Positions 35,986-47,485 of a stretch of DNA of 64,000 bases are shown here, in pieces. Position 1 is the stretch's first letter; each line of letters starts with the position of its first letter. The notes beneath the pieces are model-generated. The model saw only the letters and a list, made by a program, of their open reading frames with translations. It had not been told where the DNA came from and did no database searches. Origin of the DNA: Leucosporidium creatinivorum (taxonomy: Eukaryota; Basidiomycota; Microbotryomycetes; Leucosporidiales; Leucosporidiaceae); NCBI GenBank assembly GCA_001600635.1, contig BCKL01000011.1, positions 125,383 to 189,382 on the forward strand, read 5' to 3'. The position numbers and the translations under genes are program-made.

Positions 35986-37848
35986 ATGACGTGGGGAGTG
36001 GAAGGACTGGTCAAGGATCCTCGCTTCTACTACCAAACCCCGGACGAGTTCATGGCCGCTCATTACGCGGCGCTGGCAGCGAACGGAGCGGAGAGGGAGA
36101 GAGCTCAGCTCGAGCAGGAGCAGTTAGAGATCAGGCGGAGTAGTGTAGATGTACCGCAGGCCGACCCTTCTACCTTCGCCAAACGACCACCCTCCCCATC
36201 CACCTTTTCACCCTCACCCATGCGACCGCGACTCTCGCCTTCTCCTGCACCCGAACCAGTTCCATCGCCCAAGCCAAAGCGCAACTACCTCGGAGCAGAC
36301 ATCCCGCGCCCTCCCCACTCGCGCCACGATGCAGCAGGATGGCCTGTCTGTCCTCCTGGCATGGAGCGACCTCGCTACGAGCCTGAGGACTTCCAGTCGC
36401 GCAGTGCTAGTTCAGAGCAGATTCAGCAGTGCGTAACGAGCTTTCTCTACACCTGAGTATCCCTCTGACCTTCGGATACCGACAGATTCTACCGCAAGCA
36501 TCCTGCGGTAAGCGCGACCCGAGCTCGGCGATCCTTCTCGAGCTGAAACTGACCTACTCCTTCTGCAGCTCGGCAAGCGCAACTTCTTCATCGTACAGGA
36601 ACATCGTGAGTCCACACGCATGTCCAACCGAGGAAGCTAGCGCTAAGTCTCCTCTCGCCCAGACGCTACGAACAAGCATTGGGATCTTCGGCTTCAACTC
36701 GACGGCGGCACGATCTCTTGGGCGATCCCTCGAGGTCTCTTGAGCGCGAGTCGAGATGCCCCAGTCCTCGGAGTGGAGACCGATCCTCATTGGATCAGCT
36801 ACACCTTGCACGAAGGCTTCGGAATCGGCACGACCAAGCTCGAGGACGTCGGCTTTTACGAGGTGAGCAGCCGCTGTGCTTGAGTCAGCCTTAGGAGCGC
36901 TGAAAAAAATAATCTGCCCTGCCTTCTGATAGATCTGGGCTACCTTCAACGAGCAGGCGAGGCAGAAGAAGGCGCGCGACCGAGGCAAAAGGACGGGTCT
37001 CGTCGCCGAGGAGACGACAGATGAGGAGGAGGAAGCTCGGCCTTGGGACGAGAAGCAGGAGGATTTGTTCGCTGAAGGTGCGTGATACCGCATGGCCGGA
37101 AGGCGATGCCTAACTGACTCTTTCTCACTCGTCATCGACCTTTCGCAGGCTACTACCGCGCCCGCTTTGAGCAGACCCCGCAGCGGTGGGATACAGCTGC
37201 TGGTTCTCTCCCTCTATCAAGTACCAGCGATGAAGAGCAACGTGGGTTCGTAATCAAGCTTGTAGGTGACTCTCGATGAGCGTGGTTGACGTCTCGGCTT
37301 GGGCCGCTCCAGTCCTGTCGCTGACTCGGCTGACTTTGCTGCCCACTCTACTCCCTCACAGAACGGCGAGCGATACAAGAACCTCATCCTCTGCTTCCAC
37401 CGCCGCGAGAAGGACGTCAAGATGATCAAGTGAGCCGTCGGCCTTCATCGCCGCAGCCGAGATCACGTCTGACCTTCAGATTACACCTGCACAGGCCTCG
37501 AGATAACCCGACCTCCAAGTTCGCAGATGTCATTCGTCGCAGCGTAGGTCCCATCTTCTGTCCGAGCTCCTCGCTCTCGTCTGACAGCCTTCTCGGCGTT
37601 GACAGTGGTTCATCACGCTCGACAAGCGCGACAAGGCCCTTGCGGATGACGCCGCCCGCTCGAGCCTCAAGAAGAGCATCTCAACTTCCATCCTCACTGG
37701 ACGCACCATGGACGAGATCAAGGCGGCGAAGGGCGAGGAGAATGAATTCCGCGCGATGGCCAACTGGAAGAGGAAGGAGGGGCGCTGGGTGCAGAGCGAG
37801 AGTGACGACGAATTGGGGAGCGACTTGGAGATTGACGGAGAAATCTGA
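35986..37848 (+). CDS. LigD-type 3'-phosphoesterase-like protein, paralogue P3
   Basis: Third member of the P family. It begins MTWGVEGLVKDPRFYYQTPD and shares EFMAAHYAALAA with P1. A Pro/Ser linker and PRYEPEDF follow. The core is GKRNFFIVQEHHATNKHWD then LRLQLDGGTISWAIPRGLL, with the His (split by an intron), His, Asp and Arg pattern intact and the best match to the bacterial WAVPKG motif. DPHWISYTLHEGFGIGTTKL follows. A basic/acidic insert ends DEKQEDLFAEG, and the C-terminus has ILTGRTMDEIKAAKGEENEF. About nine exons. P3 lies outside the X repeat and looks intact, so with P1 it is the best candidate for an active enzyme. Role inferred from domain motifs only. Confidence 0.63.
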
Positions 37849-38079
37849 ATGTGTCGATGACTTGATCACGGTGACCTTAGTGCGAGCGAAGAATCTGCAA
37901 AGGCGAGTTTTGCACCCGCCAGCTTCGCCGAGACCCTCTCTCAGCTCTTCCATAGACCCTGTACTGCATTGTTACACTTACATACTATCTCCACCTTCTA
38001 ATATTGAACATTACCAATTGTACAAGCTACTGAAGAGCCCTCACCAAGCTACAAGCCCTCGGCGAGCCCTCCCTCTCGC

Positions 38080-38419
38080 TCAATTTCCTCGGGTGGCGCC
38101 AGTCGGCAAAGGTGGCAGAGGGTAGTTTGGAGGTGGTGTAGGAGGTGGAGAAGGCTTCTTGCCCGAGCGCGATGAGTAGGTCTTGCTCATGTTGATGGTG
38201 GAGAAGGCGGACGTTGGACTCGGAGGAGTGTGAAGGCGGGGTTGAGGAGGCTATAGACAAGGATAGGGTCAGCTTTAGCCAGCAGCGGGGCAAGGAGAAT
38301 AGTCTACAAAGGCTGATAGTCGGAAACTTGACGAGAAAGCAAGGAGCAGCCGACCAAGTCAGTTTCGGCTCAGCCTTCGCAGGCGAGACGTACAGATCTC
38401 CAGCGGTGCTCGATCGCAT
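38080..38419 (-). CDS. Possible small Pro-rich protein
   Basis: Tentative. A CTATAG acceptor near 38250 precedes an open stretch encoding PPQPRLHTPPSPTSAF, then MSKTYSSRSGKKPSPPPTPP and NYPLPPLPTGATRGN before a stop at 38080. An upstream exon could start at 38419 (MRSSTAGDL) with a GTACGT donor. No family is recognised, and low complexity makes chance likely. Confidence 0.25.
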
Positions 38420-38676
38420 CCTGAGTCGGGCGTCAGCTCTCAAGTCCGTCGCCTGACTCCTGAAAACCCATGATTTCTGCTCAAGGCTGGGACATGAGTG
38501 AAAGTACCCGACAGCTCGGCGCTCGCTTTGGCGGGTCCCGGCAGCGTTTGAGGCGCTACAGACACGCCGAGGTACAAACCAGCGTGCACACTTCCATCCT
38601 ACAGCCTTGTAAGTGACTAGGCTCTCGCTCCTGCCCATCTCCTTGTTCCTCAGAGCTCGGCCAGCTTTCCCCCTCC

Positions 38677-39081
38677 TCACTTCGGCTTCGGCTTGGGCGT
38701 CGTGGACGGCGGCGGAGGAGCCGGACGATGCACGTAGTCTGGGGGGAGTCCCATTGGGTTTGGGTTTGGTGGAGGATGGCCTTTGGGTGGCATGGGCGGC
38801 TCGAGCGTGAGGTTCGGCGGAGCTGAGGGGAAGGGGAGGCGAGTGAGGGAGCTGTTGAGTAAGGTAGGAGGCGAAGAAGAAGCGAGTTGTGGCTGGAGGA
38901 AGGTGGTGAAGAGTCGCCACAGGTTTAGCGGACTCTCGTACAGATGAGCGCCGACAGCCCCGCTCGGCGATCCCTCAGGCAGAGTCTGGCTTGTGACCTG
39001 CACCTGAGGAGTTCAGGCGAGTAGAAGCCGTAGAGATGAGCAGTACGGTATCCTTCGACGCTGGCCGACCTGCAACACCAT
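38677..39081 (-). CDS. Possible small Pro-rich protein next to IST3
   Basis: Tentative. An ATG at 39081 could splice to a longer exon encoding HLYESPLNLWRLFTTFLQP, then a Pro/Asn-rich tail (PPKGHPPPNPNPMGLPPDY) ending PKPKPK. The proposed donor (GTCGGC) is weak and the start lies only 25 bp after the IST3 stop, which is unusually tight. The hydrophobic/aromatic LWRLFTTFL segment suggests a small membrane-associated protein if real. Confidence 0.3.
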
Positions 39082-39105
39082 ATAGCGCAACGACCAAGTA
39101 CGATT

Positions 39106-40307
39106 TCACTTGCCCTTGGCCCACTGCTCGAGATCTGCGAATGCCGACGACCTCCCTCCGGGCCTCCTCCTGTCCCCCTCGTCCTCGGTTCCTCTCCGAC
39201 GGTCACGGTCGTCTCTATCGTCCCTTCGGCGGTCGTCGTTGCGCCTGTAGTCGCTCGAGCGGTCGCGGTCTCCCCTTCCTGGCGACCTCTCGCGACCAGA
39301 CGAGCGGTCGTCCCTCCTCCTGGGCGGCGAGCGATCCCGCTCCTCCCTCCTCCTAGGTGAGTAGTCCCTCTCATCCCTCCTCCTCTCCGGCTGCCTATCC
39401 CTGTCGTCCCTCCGACGCTCTGGCTCCCGCTCGGCTCGGCTTCCTCCCTCGATCGCCTTGCTCCTGGACGATCCTCCAACAGCCTTCATCTCCTTCTTCC
39501 TTGCCTTCTCTTCCTTGGCCTTCCTCTTCTGCTCCCTCCTCTCCTTGCGCTCCTCCTTGCTCTCGCCCTCACGACCGCGCTTCTTGCCTCCCCCGGCCTT
39601 GCGAGCTGCTCGGCGCTGCTCGATGAGGTAGTCGCGCATGGGGTCGTCGATGTCGATGGAGCCGTGGGAAGATTCCGACTCGTTGCCGCTGTCCGATGCG
39701 GGAGCTGCGACCGCCTTGAACTTGTCGGGATGAGCGGCGAGGCTACACACGAGAGAAGGGTCAGCAGGAGGCGACGAGACAGTGACAGCGAGCACGCACC
39801 TCTGAGATTCCCTCTCCTTCATCTTGCCCGTCTCGTTGTCCCGCTCCAGCTGCTTGTAGTTGAGCACATGGTCCACCTTGAGGGTGCGGTCCAGCACCTT
39901 TGCTCCGCCGAGGTTGTCGACGGCGAGGACGGTACTGCGCTGGTCGGCGTACATGAGGAAAGCGAATCCGCGAGGCTTCTGCGTGTTGGGATCGCGAGGG
40001 AGGGTGATGTCGACGACCTCGCCATACCTGAGGGCGCGCGAGCAAGTCAGCTTCGAGCGCTGGCAGCTTGCAAGAGGTGCAGAACTCACTGGGAGAAGAT
40101 GGTGATAACGTCTCCTTCTGTAAGCTGGTAGGGCAGTCCTCCGACGTGGATGTAGGCCGAGTCCTTGTACTGCAGCGAGGCAAGAGAGCGTCAGCTGTGT
40201 GAGCTGAGTCGAGTGAGTCTGTAGCTCACCTGATCGTGCCAGGAAGCAGTGGAGCCTGACGCGAGCTCCGCCTCGTTGATACGCCTAATCTCCTGTACCG
40301 TGTTCAT
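39106..40307 (-). CDS. IST3: RES-complex RNA-binding protein Ist3/Snu17 (RBMX2)
   Basis: Subunit of the RES pre-mRNA retention and splicing complex (with Bud13 and Pml1). The start [18 protein letters not shown] followed by [20 protein letters not shown] is the family hallmark. The RRM has RNP2 (YIHVGGL) and RNP1 (RGFAFLMY), plus [18 protein letters not shown] and [10 protein letters not shown]. Unlike the short yeast protein it carries a long tail of Arg/Asp/Glu repeats ([18 protein letters not shown]-like), as in animal RBMX2, and ends [10 protein letters not shown]. Four exons. It is divergent from the carrier-like gene at 40590. Confidence 0.9.
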
Positions 40308-40589
40308 CCTGCGAGTCGAGACGAGCGGATTGGAGCGATTTGGCAGAGGGAGACCTTGGAGGCCAGCGCTCGCTGCTTCTTAGCTCTCGACCAATACCTC
40401 GTCTTTCGCTTCTCGACACTCCAAGCTCGCTTCTGTAGCTCAGCATTAGCGCCAGAGCTCCCGCGAGCAGCTGTAGCTCATCCCAGCACCTCTCATCCGA
40501 AACCGCGCGTCTCTCCGGCAGCAGCTCATGCTCTCCCCAGCTCGATAGCCCTTCCTCCTTCGCTCCTTCAACCCCTCGCCGAGCTCGAG

Positions 40590-42570
40590 ATGAGCGTAGC
40601 AGCGCTGCCAGTGGTGCTCATGCCGCCAACGAACGAGGACCGAGAGGAGGAGCAGCGCATCGCTGCGAAGCAGCAAGACGGCAGCAGCTCGACGGGCAAG
40701 AAGCCATCCACTTGGGCTGCAGTCACTCGGGCGCTCTTCGGTTCGCTCGCCTTTCTGTTCAAACGTCCTATCCGACTCTTTCGCCCCGTCAAGATCTCGA
40801 CTTGGACCGGGATTCAGGCCATCGCGGAGGAGCAAGGGAGGTCGGTCACGCCGGGCTTTGTCAGGGCGCTGCTTCGCAAGGAAGGGGTGAGTGAGATCCT
40901 GTAGATGTTTATGGACCTTTCGCTGACCCTCCCTTCCCCTCTAGTGGCGCTTCTTTCCTCGGCATGTCCTCCCTCCCCTCCTCGTGAACACCGCCGTCGG
41001 CCTTACCCTCTTTACCTGCTACACTGTTCGTCTCCGGCTCGGTCTACTGGAGAATAAGAGCGTTGACTGATCTCCCTTCATTAACAGGGCGCCGAGTCTC
41101 TCCTCACCCCCGTCCTCAGCAACTCCCTCTCCCCTACTTCGACCTTCCTCCTCGTGCCCTTCCTCTCCGGCTCCTTCGCCGGCGGCGCCCAATCCCTCCT
41201 CTCCGCTCCCCTTGACAACGCTCGTCTCCTCCTCCTCCGTCGCCAGCGCCTCCTGCGCCAGTACGGCCGTCGCAACCTCGCTCGGCATGGCCAAGGCGCA
41301 GGGACAGCCTTCACCGGCTGGTGGGGGCTCATGCGTGACGCTGTGTTCCAGAGTAGCATCCTCTCCGGTTCGCGGGGCAAGGCCGATACTACGGCGGCGG
41401 GGAGGGTGCAGCAGGGAAGGCAGTGGGCTCGGCGAGGATGGAGCTTATGGTCCCTTAGCCTCAGCAAGGATGCTATGTGCTTTGGAGTCTTCTTCACCAT
41501 CTTCGAAGTCGGTCGGGAGGGCGCACGGAGAGTGGGACTAGCCTGGGATGGCATTACCGAGGAGGAGCGGATCCCGACCGTCCGGCGCGACGAAGCAGGC
41601 GACGACGAAGAATACTCGGACGACTGGGATGGAGGAACTCGCAAGCGGAAACGTAGCTTCCCATCGCTCGTCCTTCAATCGTTCCTTATCCTCCTCTCGG
41701 GCGGAGTAGCAGGCTTATGCTTTGCCCTCGTCGCTCGGCCGTTCGAGCGGGCAAGGGCAGCGATCTGGGAAGGTCGGTCGAGATGGGCGGAGAGGGATGG
41801 TCGGTTGAGGGTGATTGAGGAGCTTGCGCTGAAGGGAGCTGAGGTGGAGGTCAAGCCCGAACGAGGGAGGCGCCGGTACGGCAAGAGCGAGAAGCACCAC
41901 CCGAGCGCCAAACGGAGAGCTGTACGGATTCAAGTCACCAAGCGACGAGGAGTAGGAAGGACCTTTGTCATCGCCAAACGGCGACAGCTCAAGGTCAAGG
42001 CATTCGCGGCGGCGAAAGCTCTCCACCAGCACGAGCACCCCTCCGCCGACTTTTCCCTGTCTCCTCGCCCACCACGTCCACGACAACCCATGCCCTCCGC
42101 CATCTCTCTCGTCACCCTCGCTGCCCGTCGCTACGGCGTCCGCAACTTCTTCCTCGCGCCCCTGCCCGTCCTCAAGCGGCAGGAAGCGCAACTCTCGAGC
42201 ATGCAGTCGTCCATGTCGCCCGAGGGAGTGCTACAGGCGCCGATAGCGGCCGCTAAGCCCAAGAAGACGCCTATGAAGGTCGGACCGACGAGGCTGTCAG
42301 CAAGAGGGAGGGAGGTGGGAAAGGCGATGAAGGCGACGGGAGGGTGGAGGAAGGGAGCAGCGCTGTTGGCTTACAGTGAGCTTCGTCGTTTCGCTGAGCT
42401 ATCATCGCCGTTTGCTGACCGCTCCTGCCTCCTTCTCATTGCCTCCCCACCCTCCTCACCGCGCCATTGCTCGCCCCTCGCCTCGCGCCTGCTCGGCTTC
42501 CCCTTCCCCAGTCCCTCCTTACGCCGTCGGCTTCTTCGCCTATGCTATGATGAGCGGTGATCTTCGTTGA
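40590..42570 (+). CDS. Divergent mitochondrial-carrier-like membrane protein
   Basis: Begins MSVAALPVVLMPPTNEDREE. Two carrier-type signatures are visible, APLDNARLLLLRR and ARPFERARAAIWEG (pattern P-x-[DE]-x-x-[RK]). Membrane-like helices lie around them (LLVNTAVGLTLFTCYTGAES, FLLVPFLSGSFAGGAQSLLS, FLILLSGGVAGLCFALVARP). A long Lys/Arg/His-rich, probably matrix- or cytosol-exposed insert follows (residues ~400-500 by rough count), and the last exon encodes PPYAVGFFAYAMMSGDLR. The third carrier repeat is not clear, so transport is uncertain; it may be a structural member such as Ugo1-type proteins. Four exons; one donor is GTTCGT. Confidence 0.6.
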
Positions 42571-42886
42571 GTGTTGAAGCATGTAGATAGAGCAGACGGA
42601 CTGCAAAGTGCTTGCTTTCGTCTCTCATCGTCTCGGCGCTGGCTAGCTGGTCGTCTCTCGCCGCCAAGAAATGATAGACAGTGCGAGCTCGTTACATCGT
42701 TCTGCGCTCAAGCTCAAACAGAAAAGCAAACATCTGCACGTCATCAAGCGCCGACCTCCTCGAGCCTCGATCGACCTCATTCTTTGCTCTGAGAAGAGAG
42801 AGCACAGCAAGGGTCAGCTTCGGCGATAGGTCGACGCTCGGCGGACTCACCAGCTTCCATCATGTCAAGCGCACATGTTGAATGAG
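42571..42886. other. Convergent 3' region between the carrier-like and MYND1 genes
   Basis: About 315 bp between facing stop codons with no recognisable gene or RNA. Confidence 0.5.
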
Positions 42887-44040
42887 CTACCTGGTCCTCT
42901 CCTTGCGATTCTTCTTGCACCTGTGAGACGCGAAGGAGCGGATCAGCGAACAAACTTCATCGCCGAAGGAGCCGAGACGACTTACCAGCTTTTGTGGTGC
43001 GGCCAGGCCTCCTTCTGGTGCTCTCCCGTGCAGTAAGACGCCTCTTCGCACCCAGCACATCGCTTCAGCTTTTGGTTCTGGATACCACAGACCTCACACC
43101 AACGGGGAATGTTCGCTAAAGTGCAGGCGACCGACCACGCGTCGTCTCGAAGACCTGGGCACCCGGATTCCAGCTTGCTTCCATCTTCCATTGGCCATAC
43201 TTGTCCCGACTCCTCCAAGAACGCAGAGCGTGGCTTTCCCACGCTAGCAATGCGTCGGGCCTTGAGGAGATCCACGGCGGCGTCGGCGAGTGAGGGGAGG
43301 CGAGCGAGACGTCCGGTCGAGCTATCGTGCTGACACCAGAACTCGAAGTTGTTCTTGGAACTGAGTAGGTTGAAGGTCGTCGCTAACGTTGCTACGCCGT
43401 GCCAGACCAAGGCAAGGTGTCCAGACTCGGGCGAGCTCCCCGTCGAGGGCATGATGAGGGGGGCGAGAGACTCGGCGGCAACGTTGTAACATAGTATAGA
43501 AGGGGGATAGGTAACGGTTGAATACCCGAAAGAAGCGTGGGCGAAACAGATGCCTCCGTCAAACGAGGAGGATGCGCAGAGCGAGTTGAGGGTTTCGCCA
43601 ACGACTCGGAGAGGGCCTCGGTCGAGTCCTCGAGGGCCCCGGGCGACGAACGTGAGGTACTCGATGTGCGCGTTGTCGTTTCCGCTTCGGAGGAAGTCGA
43701 CGATGGCGGTAAGAGGGGCTAACGCACTCCAATCGCTTCCAGCGACCTCAGAGCCCAAGGCGAGGACTGCCATCCGACGAGTCTGAGTGCATGAGGCGAA
43801 TAGGTGACCGTTCCCCCAGTTGCCAGCTACTCCTTGAAAGTTCGAGTCCTCCGCCGAAAGTAGGGCGTAGCAGCTGGGAGCGAGGCGAAGGAAGGTGCTG
43901 GGGAGGTGGAGCTCGAGGGGTTCAGACAGCGAGCGGGGCTGATGCAAGCGAGAGTCTCCTGGCGGTAGGAGGACATGTGAAGCGCAGAGATCCAGCTTCC
44001 CCTTGTGCCGGAATTGCTCGTTGATGGCGTGAATGTCCAT
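42887..44040 (-). CDS. MYND-type zinc-finger protein 1
   Basis: About 360 residues, begins MDIHAINEQFRHKGKLDLC. The body has no domain I recognise (segments such as SALAPLTAIVDFLRSGND and IEYLTFVARGPRG). The C-terminus is a complete MYND finger: CEVCGIQNQKLKRCAGC, then EASYCTGEHQKEAWPHHKSW, with the last Cys supplied by the final exon (CKKNRKERTR) after an intron. MYND fingers bind proline-rich peptides in partner proteins. Two exons. The gene lies at the outer edge of repeat arm Y' in the same relative place as MYND2 at arm Y, but the two proteins are strongly diverged outside the finger. Confidence 0.8.
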
Positions 44041-44189
44041 TTGGACGAGACGAGGTCGGGGCGGGAAGACAAGAGACGAGATCAAAGCTGGCTTTCTCTC
44101 TCGCCGAGTTATCCGCTTGATATTCGGTCAGCTGTTGTAGTCGGGTACAGAGCTCTTAAAAGCTGTTGAGCTCTCTCGCTGACCTCTGT

Positions 44190-47100
44190 AGCGCTCCCCT
44201 TCCCCTCCTCCAGCTCGACGCTCGGACGCTCAAACACGTTGCCGAAGCGGTGCAGACGACTCAGCAGGTCAACAAGGGTGTGCAGAGCTGTGAGGGATGT
44301 TTGTGAGTAGCTGGGGCACCTGTCAAGCAGCAGCGAGCTGTCAATCAAGCTCCTTCGCCGCCCTCGAGTTTCGGCCGAGTTCCTTTGTTCGGCGATGAGA
44401 GAAAGAGCTCGTGCCTCGATTGTGGCGCTCTGTGTCTTGCAGTGAGGCAGCATGAGAGCCAGTTAACGAAGTATGGCGGACCTCGAGGGTGCTGAAAGAA
44501 GCGAGAGAGGCATCAACGAGCAGCTTCTCGTTCGGCGCCGAGTCGCTCTCAATTCGCTTCGCGGCGGCTCTCAAGTCAGCTCTGCTCAAGTCGAGATACT
44601 GCTAAACACATATGAGATTTTTGGTACTGATGGAGAGCTACACAAAAGCGAGAGCTATGCACAAGGGAGGAGATGGGACTCTTTTTGATCGCGCCGAAGC
44701 GCGGTGAAGGAGATGCTAAGTGGAGGGGGAGAGGTACTAATGATAGGGCAGGGGAAAGCCGAACAATCACAACGCAACGCCCGCCGCCTGGGCTCGACTC
44801 CTCAACTCCTCATTCTCCTGCCTCAGCTCCTCCAACTGCTCGTCCTGCTCCTTGACTCTGGCCTCCAACCCCGCGAGGTACTCGGCCTTGCGCTGCCTAC
44901 TCTTCCTCGCCGCCAGCGTGTTCTGCTTGCGCTTCTCGTCCACCTCCTGCTTCGTCTCGTCGTCAATCTCGTCCGCCTCCTCATCGTTGACGCCGACCGA
45001 GGTGTTGCGCTTGCGCTGCGACGAGATCGTCTTGGCGATGGCCTTGGGCAGCACCTTGCGCGAGGTGCGAGACTCGCCGCGCCAGTTGCGAGGCTGGATG
45101 GGCGCCTCGAGGGGGACGGTGGGCACCGTGTCGTGGGAGCGAACGCCGTTAAAGACTCGCTTGCCCGTGTTGGGATCGCGAACGCCGGCGCCGGTGGGCT
45201 TGCGCTTGCGAGTGGTGGTGGTACGAGTCGAGTGAGAGGTGGAAGAGGAAGGCGTGTACTCCTCGTCGTCGTCGTCGCCGCGGGTGTGGGAAGCCATTGG
45301 TGTAGCCTCCTCATCGCCGAGCTCCTCGACCTGCTGCTGAGCGGGCTGCTGTCCCTCAGCGGAGGGTACAGGAGCGAGTCCGACGTCGCGAGTAGCAGGA
45401 GAGCCGAAAGGCGAAGCGAAGAGGGGTCCAGCTCCGCTGAACTGTTGCTGCTGCTGCTGCTGTGCGACGAGTCCGCCGGTGGAGATGTCGGGGTAGAGCT
45501 TGAGCTCGGGGAAGACGGCTTGGAGGGAGGTGGTCGACTGCGCGGCGCTCGTGTCGAAGAGGGGCGAGTAGTCGAGCGAAGGAGTGCCGAGCGCGGCCTC
45601 CCAGGGCGAAGGGGTGTACTCGGACGAGCTGCCAAAGGGCGAGTCGAGGTCAAAGTCCAACGGCGACTCGAGCGCAGCGTTGAAGCCCATCGCGCGTGCT
45701 TGCATGTCGCTGGAGGTGATGGGCGCTGTCGCCGAGCCAGGGATGGGGAAGGTGACGGCCATGGAGAAGGGGGAGGGCTCGGTGAAGGAGGGAGGAGCCT
45801 TTTGGGCGGCGACGAGCGATGCATGCTCGTGGTGCACGTAGTGGGCGAGGTCGAAGGGAGCGCCTGCGAGTGTGGCAGAGAGTAAGAGCGAGTCAGCGCC
45901 CGAGTTCAACCCCAGCGCCTCATGCAACCCTTCCCAAGCGAGCCAGTGATACTCACCTCCATCCAAGGACGGCGAAGGAGCAATCTGCACCGGAGCGAGG
46001 GTGGGAGCGAATTGCGAACCCTGGCCAAAGGTGACTCCGAACGAGCTGCTCGTGTGATTGGCGGGCGAGAAGAGGGCGGGCGAAAGGTGGGGGATGGAGG
46101 CGCCTTCGTTGTCGAGGTCGCCAAAGAGGGGAGAGAACTCGCTTAGGGCCGCGTGTTCGGCTGCGACTGCCTCTGAAGACAGTCGCGAAGGTGCGAAGGA
46201 GGGAGAGCGAGCTGGGCCTGCAGCTCGAAACGAAGCGCTTGCTGCGAGGGGCGGAGAGGGTGGAAGGACGGGTGGTTCATCGTCGGCGAAGTGGGCGGCA
46301 TCCTGGGTGGTGTTGTAGGTGATTGGAGTGTCGTCCGAGCCAAAGGCAGGCGAAGTCGGGCTATCAGAGCGGGTGAGCATCGCTGTTGCGGTTCGAGTGG
46401 CGCTCGAGGGCTGTACTAACCTGGGGAAGCTGTTGCTGGCGGGCTGTAGCCTAGTAGGGTGATGGGAAGGGAAGCTGGGCTCGGAGTAACCGTGAATGGT
46501 GCCGGTTTGCGAGCGAAAAGGGCGAAGAGACGAAGAGAGAGCGGCTCAAAGGGCGAGCGCGGCGAGGGTCTCTTCTGTAGGGTGGTTGGATGTACTAGGA
46601 CGACGGCTGCCAGGTGTGCTGTACTAGTTGGTAGAAGCTGTTGACCTGGACGACGACGATTAGACGAAGAATCGACGCTGTGAGCGGTAAGAAGCCAAGC
46701 TTGGTCAGCTCCCTCGCGCGCTCCAAATACTGACTTGGTGGCCGCGCAAGCTCCGTCTCGAGTCACAATTCGACCACATCTCGTTAGCGTTGTGTCTGCT
46801 TGGTCTGGAAGGGTGCAGAAAAGCGCAATTCCCGCTGCTGAGATCACCCTTGCAACTCGGAGCCACAGTCTCCCCCTCCGAACCCATCGCCGAGCGCCGA
46901 GCGGAATGGCCCTCTGTAGGAGATCAGGACTGTTGTGTACCTTCGACTGGGGTCAGAGCAGAGTGTATCTTCTCCTTCATTTCCCCACTCGACCTCGTAG
47001 GAAGCAGCCTCGGCTCGCCAACACCATCGCCGAACAGCTTCACCTTCGCCGAGCCAATTTTCCTCGGCTCTCGAGGTAGATCAGGGCAACTCCTCGTCGA

Positions 47101-47205
47101 GGCGCTGCAATCGATACTCTTGGCTCAGCTCTGCCGAAGCGAGACGACTCGACATCGAAAGAGCCTCAGAAACGGAAGCCGAGAAGGAGGTCGAGCGCCG
47201 AGCAG
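44190..47205. repeat. Inverted repeat Y', left copy
   Basis: About 3 kb, inverted relative to ~52404-55480. The core (~44350-46740 against ~52905-55300) contains bZIP B and its promoter and is almost identical; paired positions of the B genes add up to exactly 99643, so there is no indel across 1.6 kb. Outside the core, identity drops visibly on both sides, down to about 80% near 44200 and 47000 by eye. Confidence 0.92.
44767..46380 (-). CDS. Gcn4-like bZIP transcription factor B1
   Basis: Nuclear bZIP regulator, up to 537 residues if unspliced. It starts MLTRSDSPTSPAFGSDD. An intron near 45865-45955 (GTGAGT donor, CTGAC, CGCAG) interrupts the frame after SPSLDG; it is in frame and stop-free, so retention would add about 30 residues. 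The middle has ALESPLDFDLDSPFGSS, a Gln run and acidic DDDDEEY. VPLEAPIQPRNWRGESRTSR precedes the bZIP: basic region KRKQNTLAARKSRQRKAEYL and zipper AGLEARVKEQDEQLEELRQE. Paralogous to bZIP A through the LESPL/DSPF and EAPI.RN motifs. It differs from B2 by two residues that I can see (Thr/Ala in FDTSAAQ, Asp/Asn in EVDEKRKQ). Confidence 0.87.
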   Translation of the reverse strand: MLTRSDSPTSPAFGSDDTPITYNTTQDAAHFADDEPPVLPPSPPLAASASFRAAGPARSPSFAPSRLSSEAVAAEHAALSEFSPLFGDLDNEGASIPHLSPALFSPANHTSSSFGVTFGQGSQFAPTLAPVQIAPSPSLDGGEYHWLAWEGLHEALGLNSGADSLLLSATLAGAPFDLAHYVHHEHASLVAAQKAPPSFTEPSPFSMAVTFPIPGSATAPITSSDMQARAMGFNAALESPLDFDLDSPFGSSSEYTPSPWEAALGTPSLDYSPLFDTSAAQSTTSLQAVFPELKLYPDISTGGLVAQQQQQQQFSGAGPLFASPFGSPATRDVGLAPVPSAEGQQPAQQQVEELGDEEATPMASHTRGDDDDEEYTPSSSTSHSTRTTTTRKRKPTGAGVRDPNTGKRVFNGVRSHDTVPTVPLEAPIQPRNWRGESRTSRKVLPKAIAKTISSQRKRNTSVGVNDEEADEIDDETKQEVDEKRKQNTLAARKSRQRKAEYLAGLEARVKEQDEQLEELRQENEELRSRAQAAGVAL

Positions 47206-47485
47206 ACCTCATGCAAAAGTGCGGACCCTTGGCGCCTCGCCGGTTCTCCCTTGCCCTTCTTGGTGTGCGTAGCAAGTCATCTCCGCCGTCAAGACGACCG
47301 AAACGAGGGGAAGGAATCGCTCGCCCGACTCGACTCGCGAATCGCCGGCGACGATGGGAAGCAGAACGCCATTGTTGCACGTCAGAGAAGCAAGCAGAGC
47401 GTCATCATCGTCACACCATTCATCTCCTTCGATGTAGACAAGTCGGCAGTCGCTCATGAGACGACAGTAGCGCCGAGCTCACCTT
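46381..47485. promoter_or_regulatory. Upstream region of bZIP B1 and end of repeat Y'
   Basis: About 1.1 kb. Positions 46381-46740 are essentially identical to the region before B2; 46740-47205 is a diverged part of Y'; 47206-47485 is unique here and without recognisable coding content. Confidence 0.6.

Noticed and set aside
38027-38920. A 297-codon minus-strand open frame
   Set aside because: It crosses intron-like signals and has no domain; only small pieces in other frames look possibly coding, and these are reported at low confidence.
44704-45885. A 393-codon plus-strand open frame, with a matching one at 53758-54510 on the minus strand
   Set aside because: Antisense shadow of the bZIP B genes; conservation between copies simply reflects the near-identical repeat.
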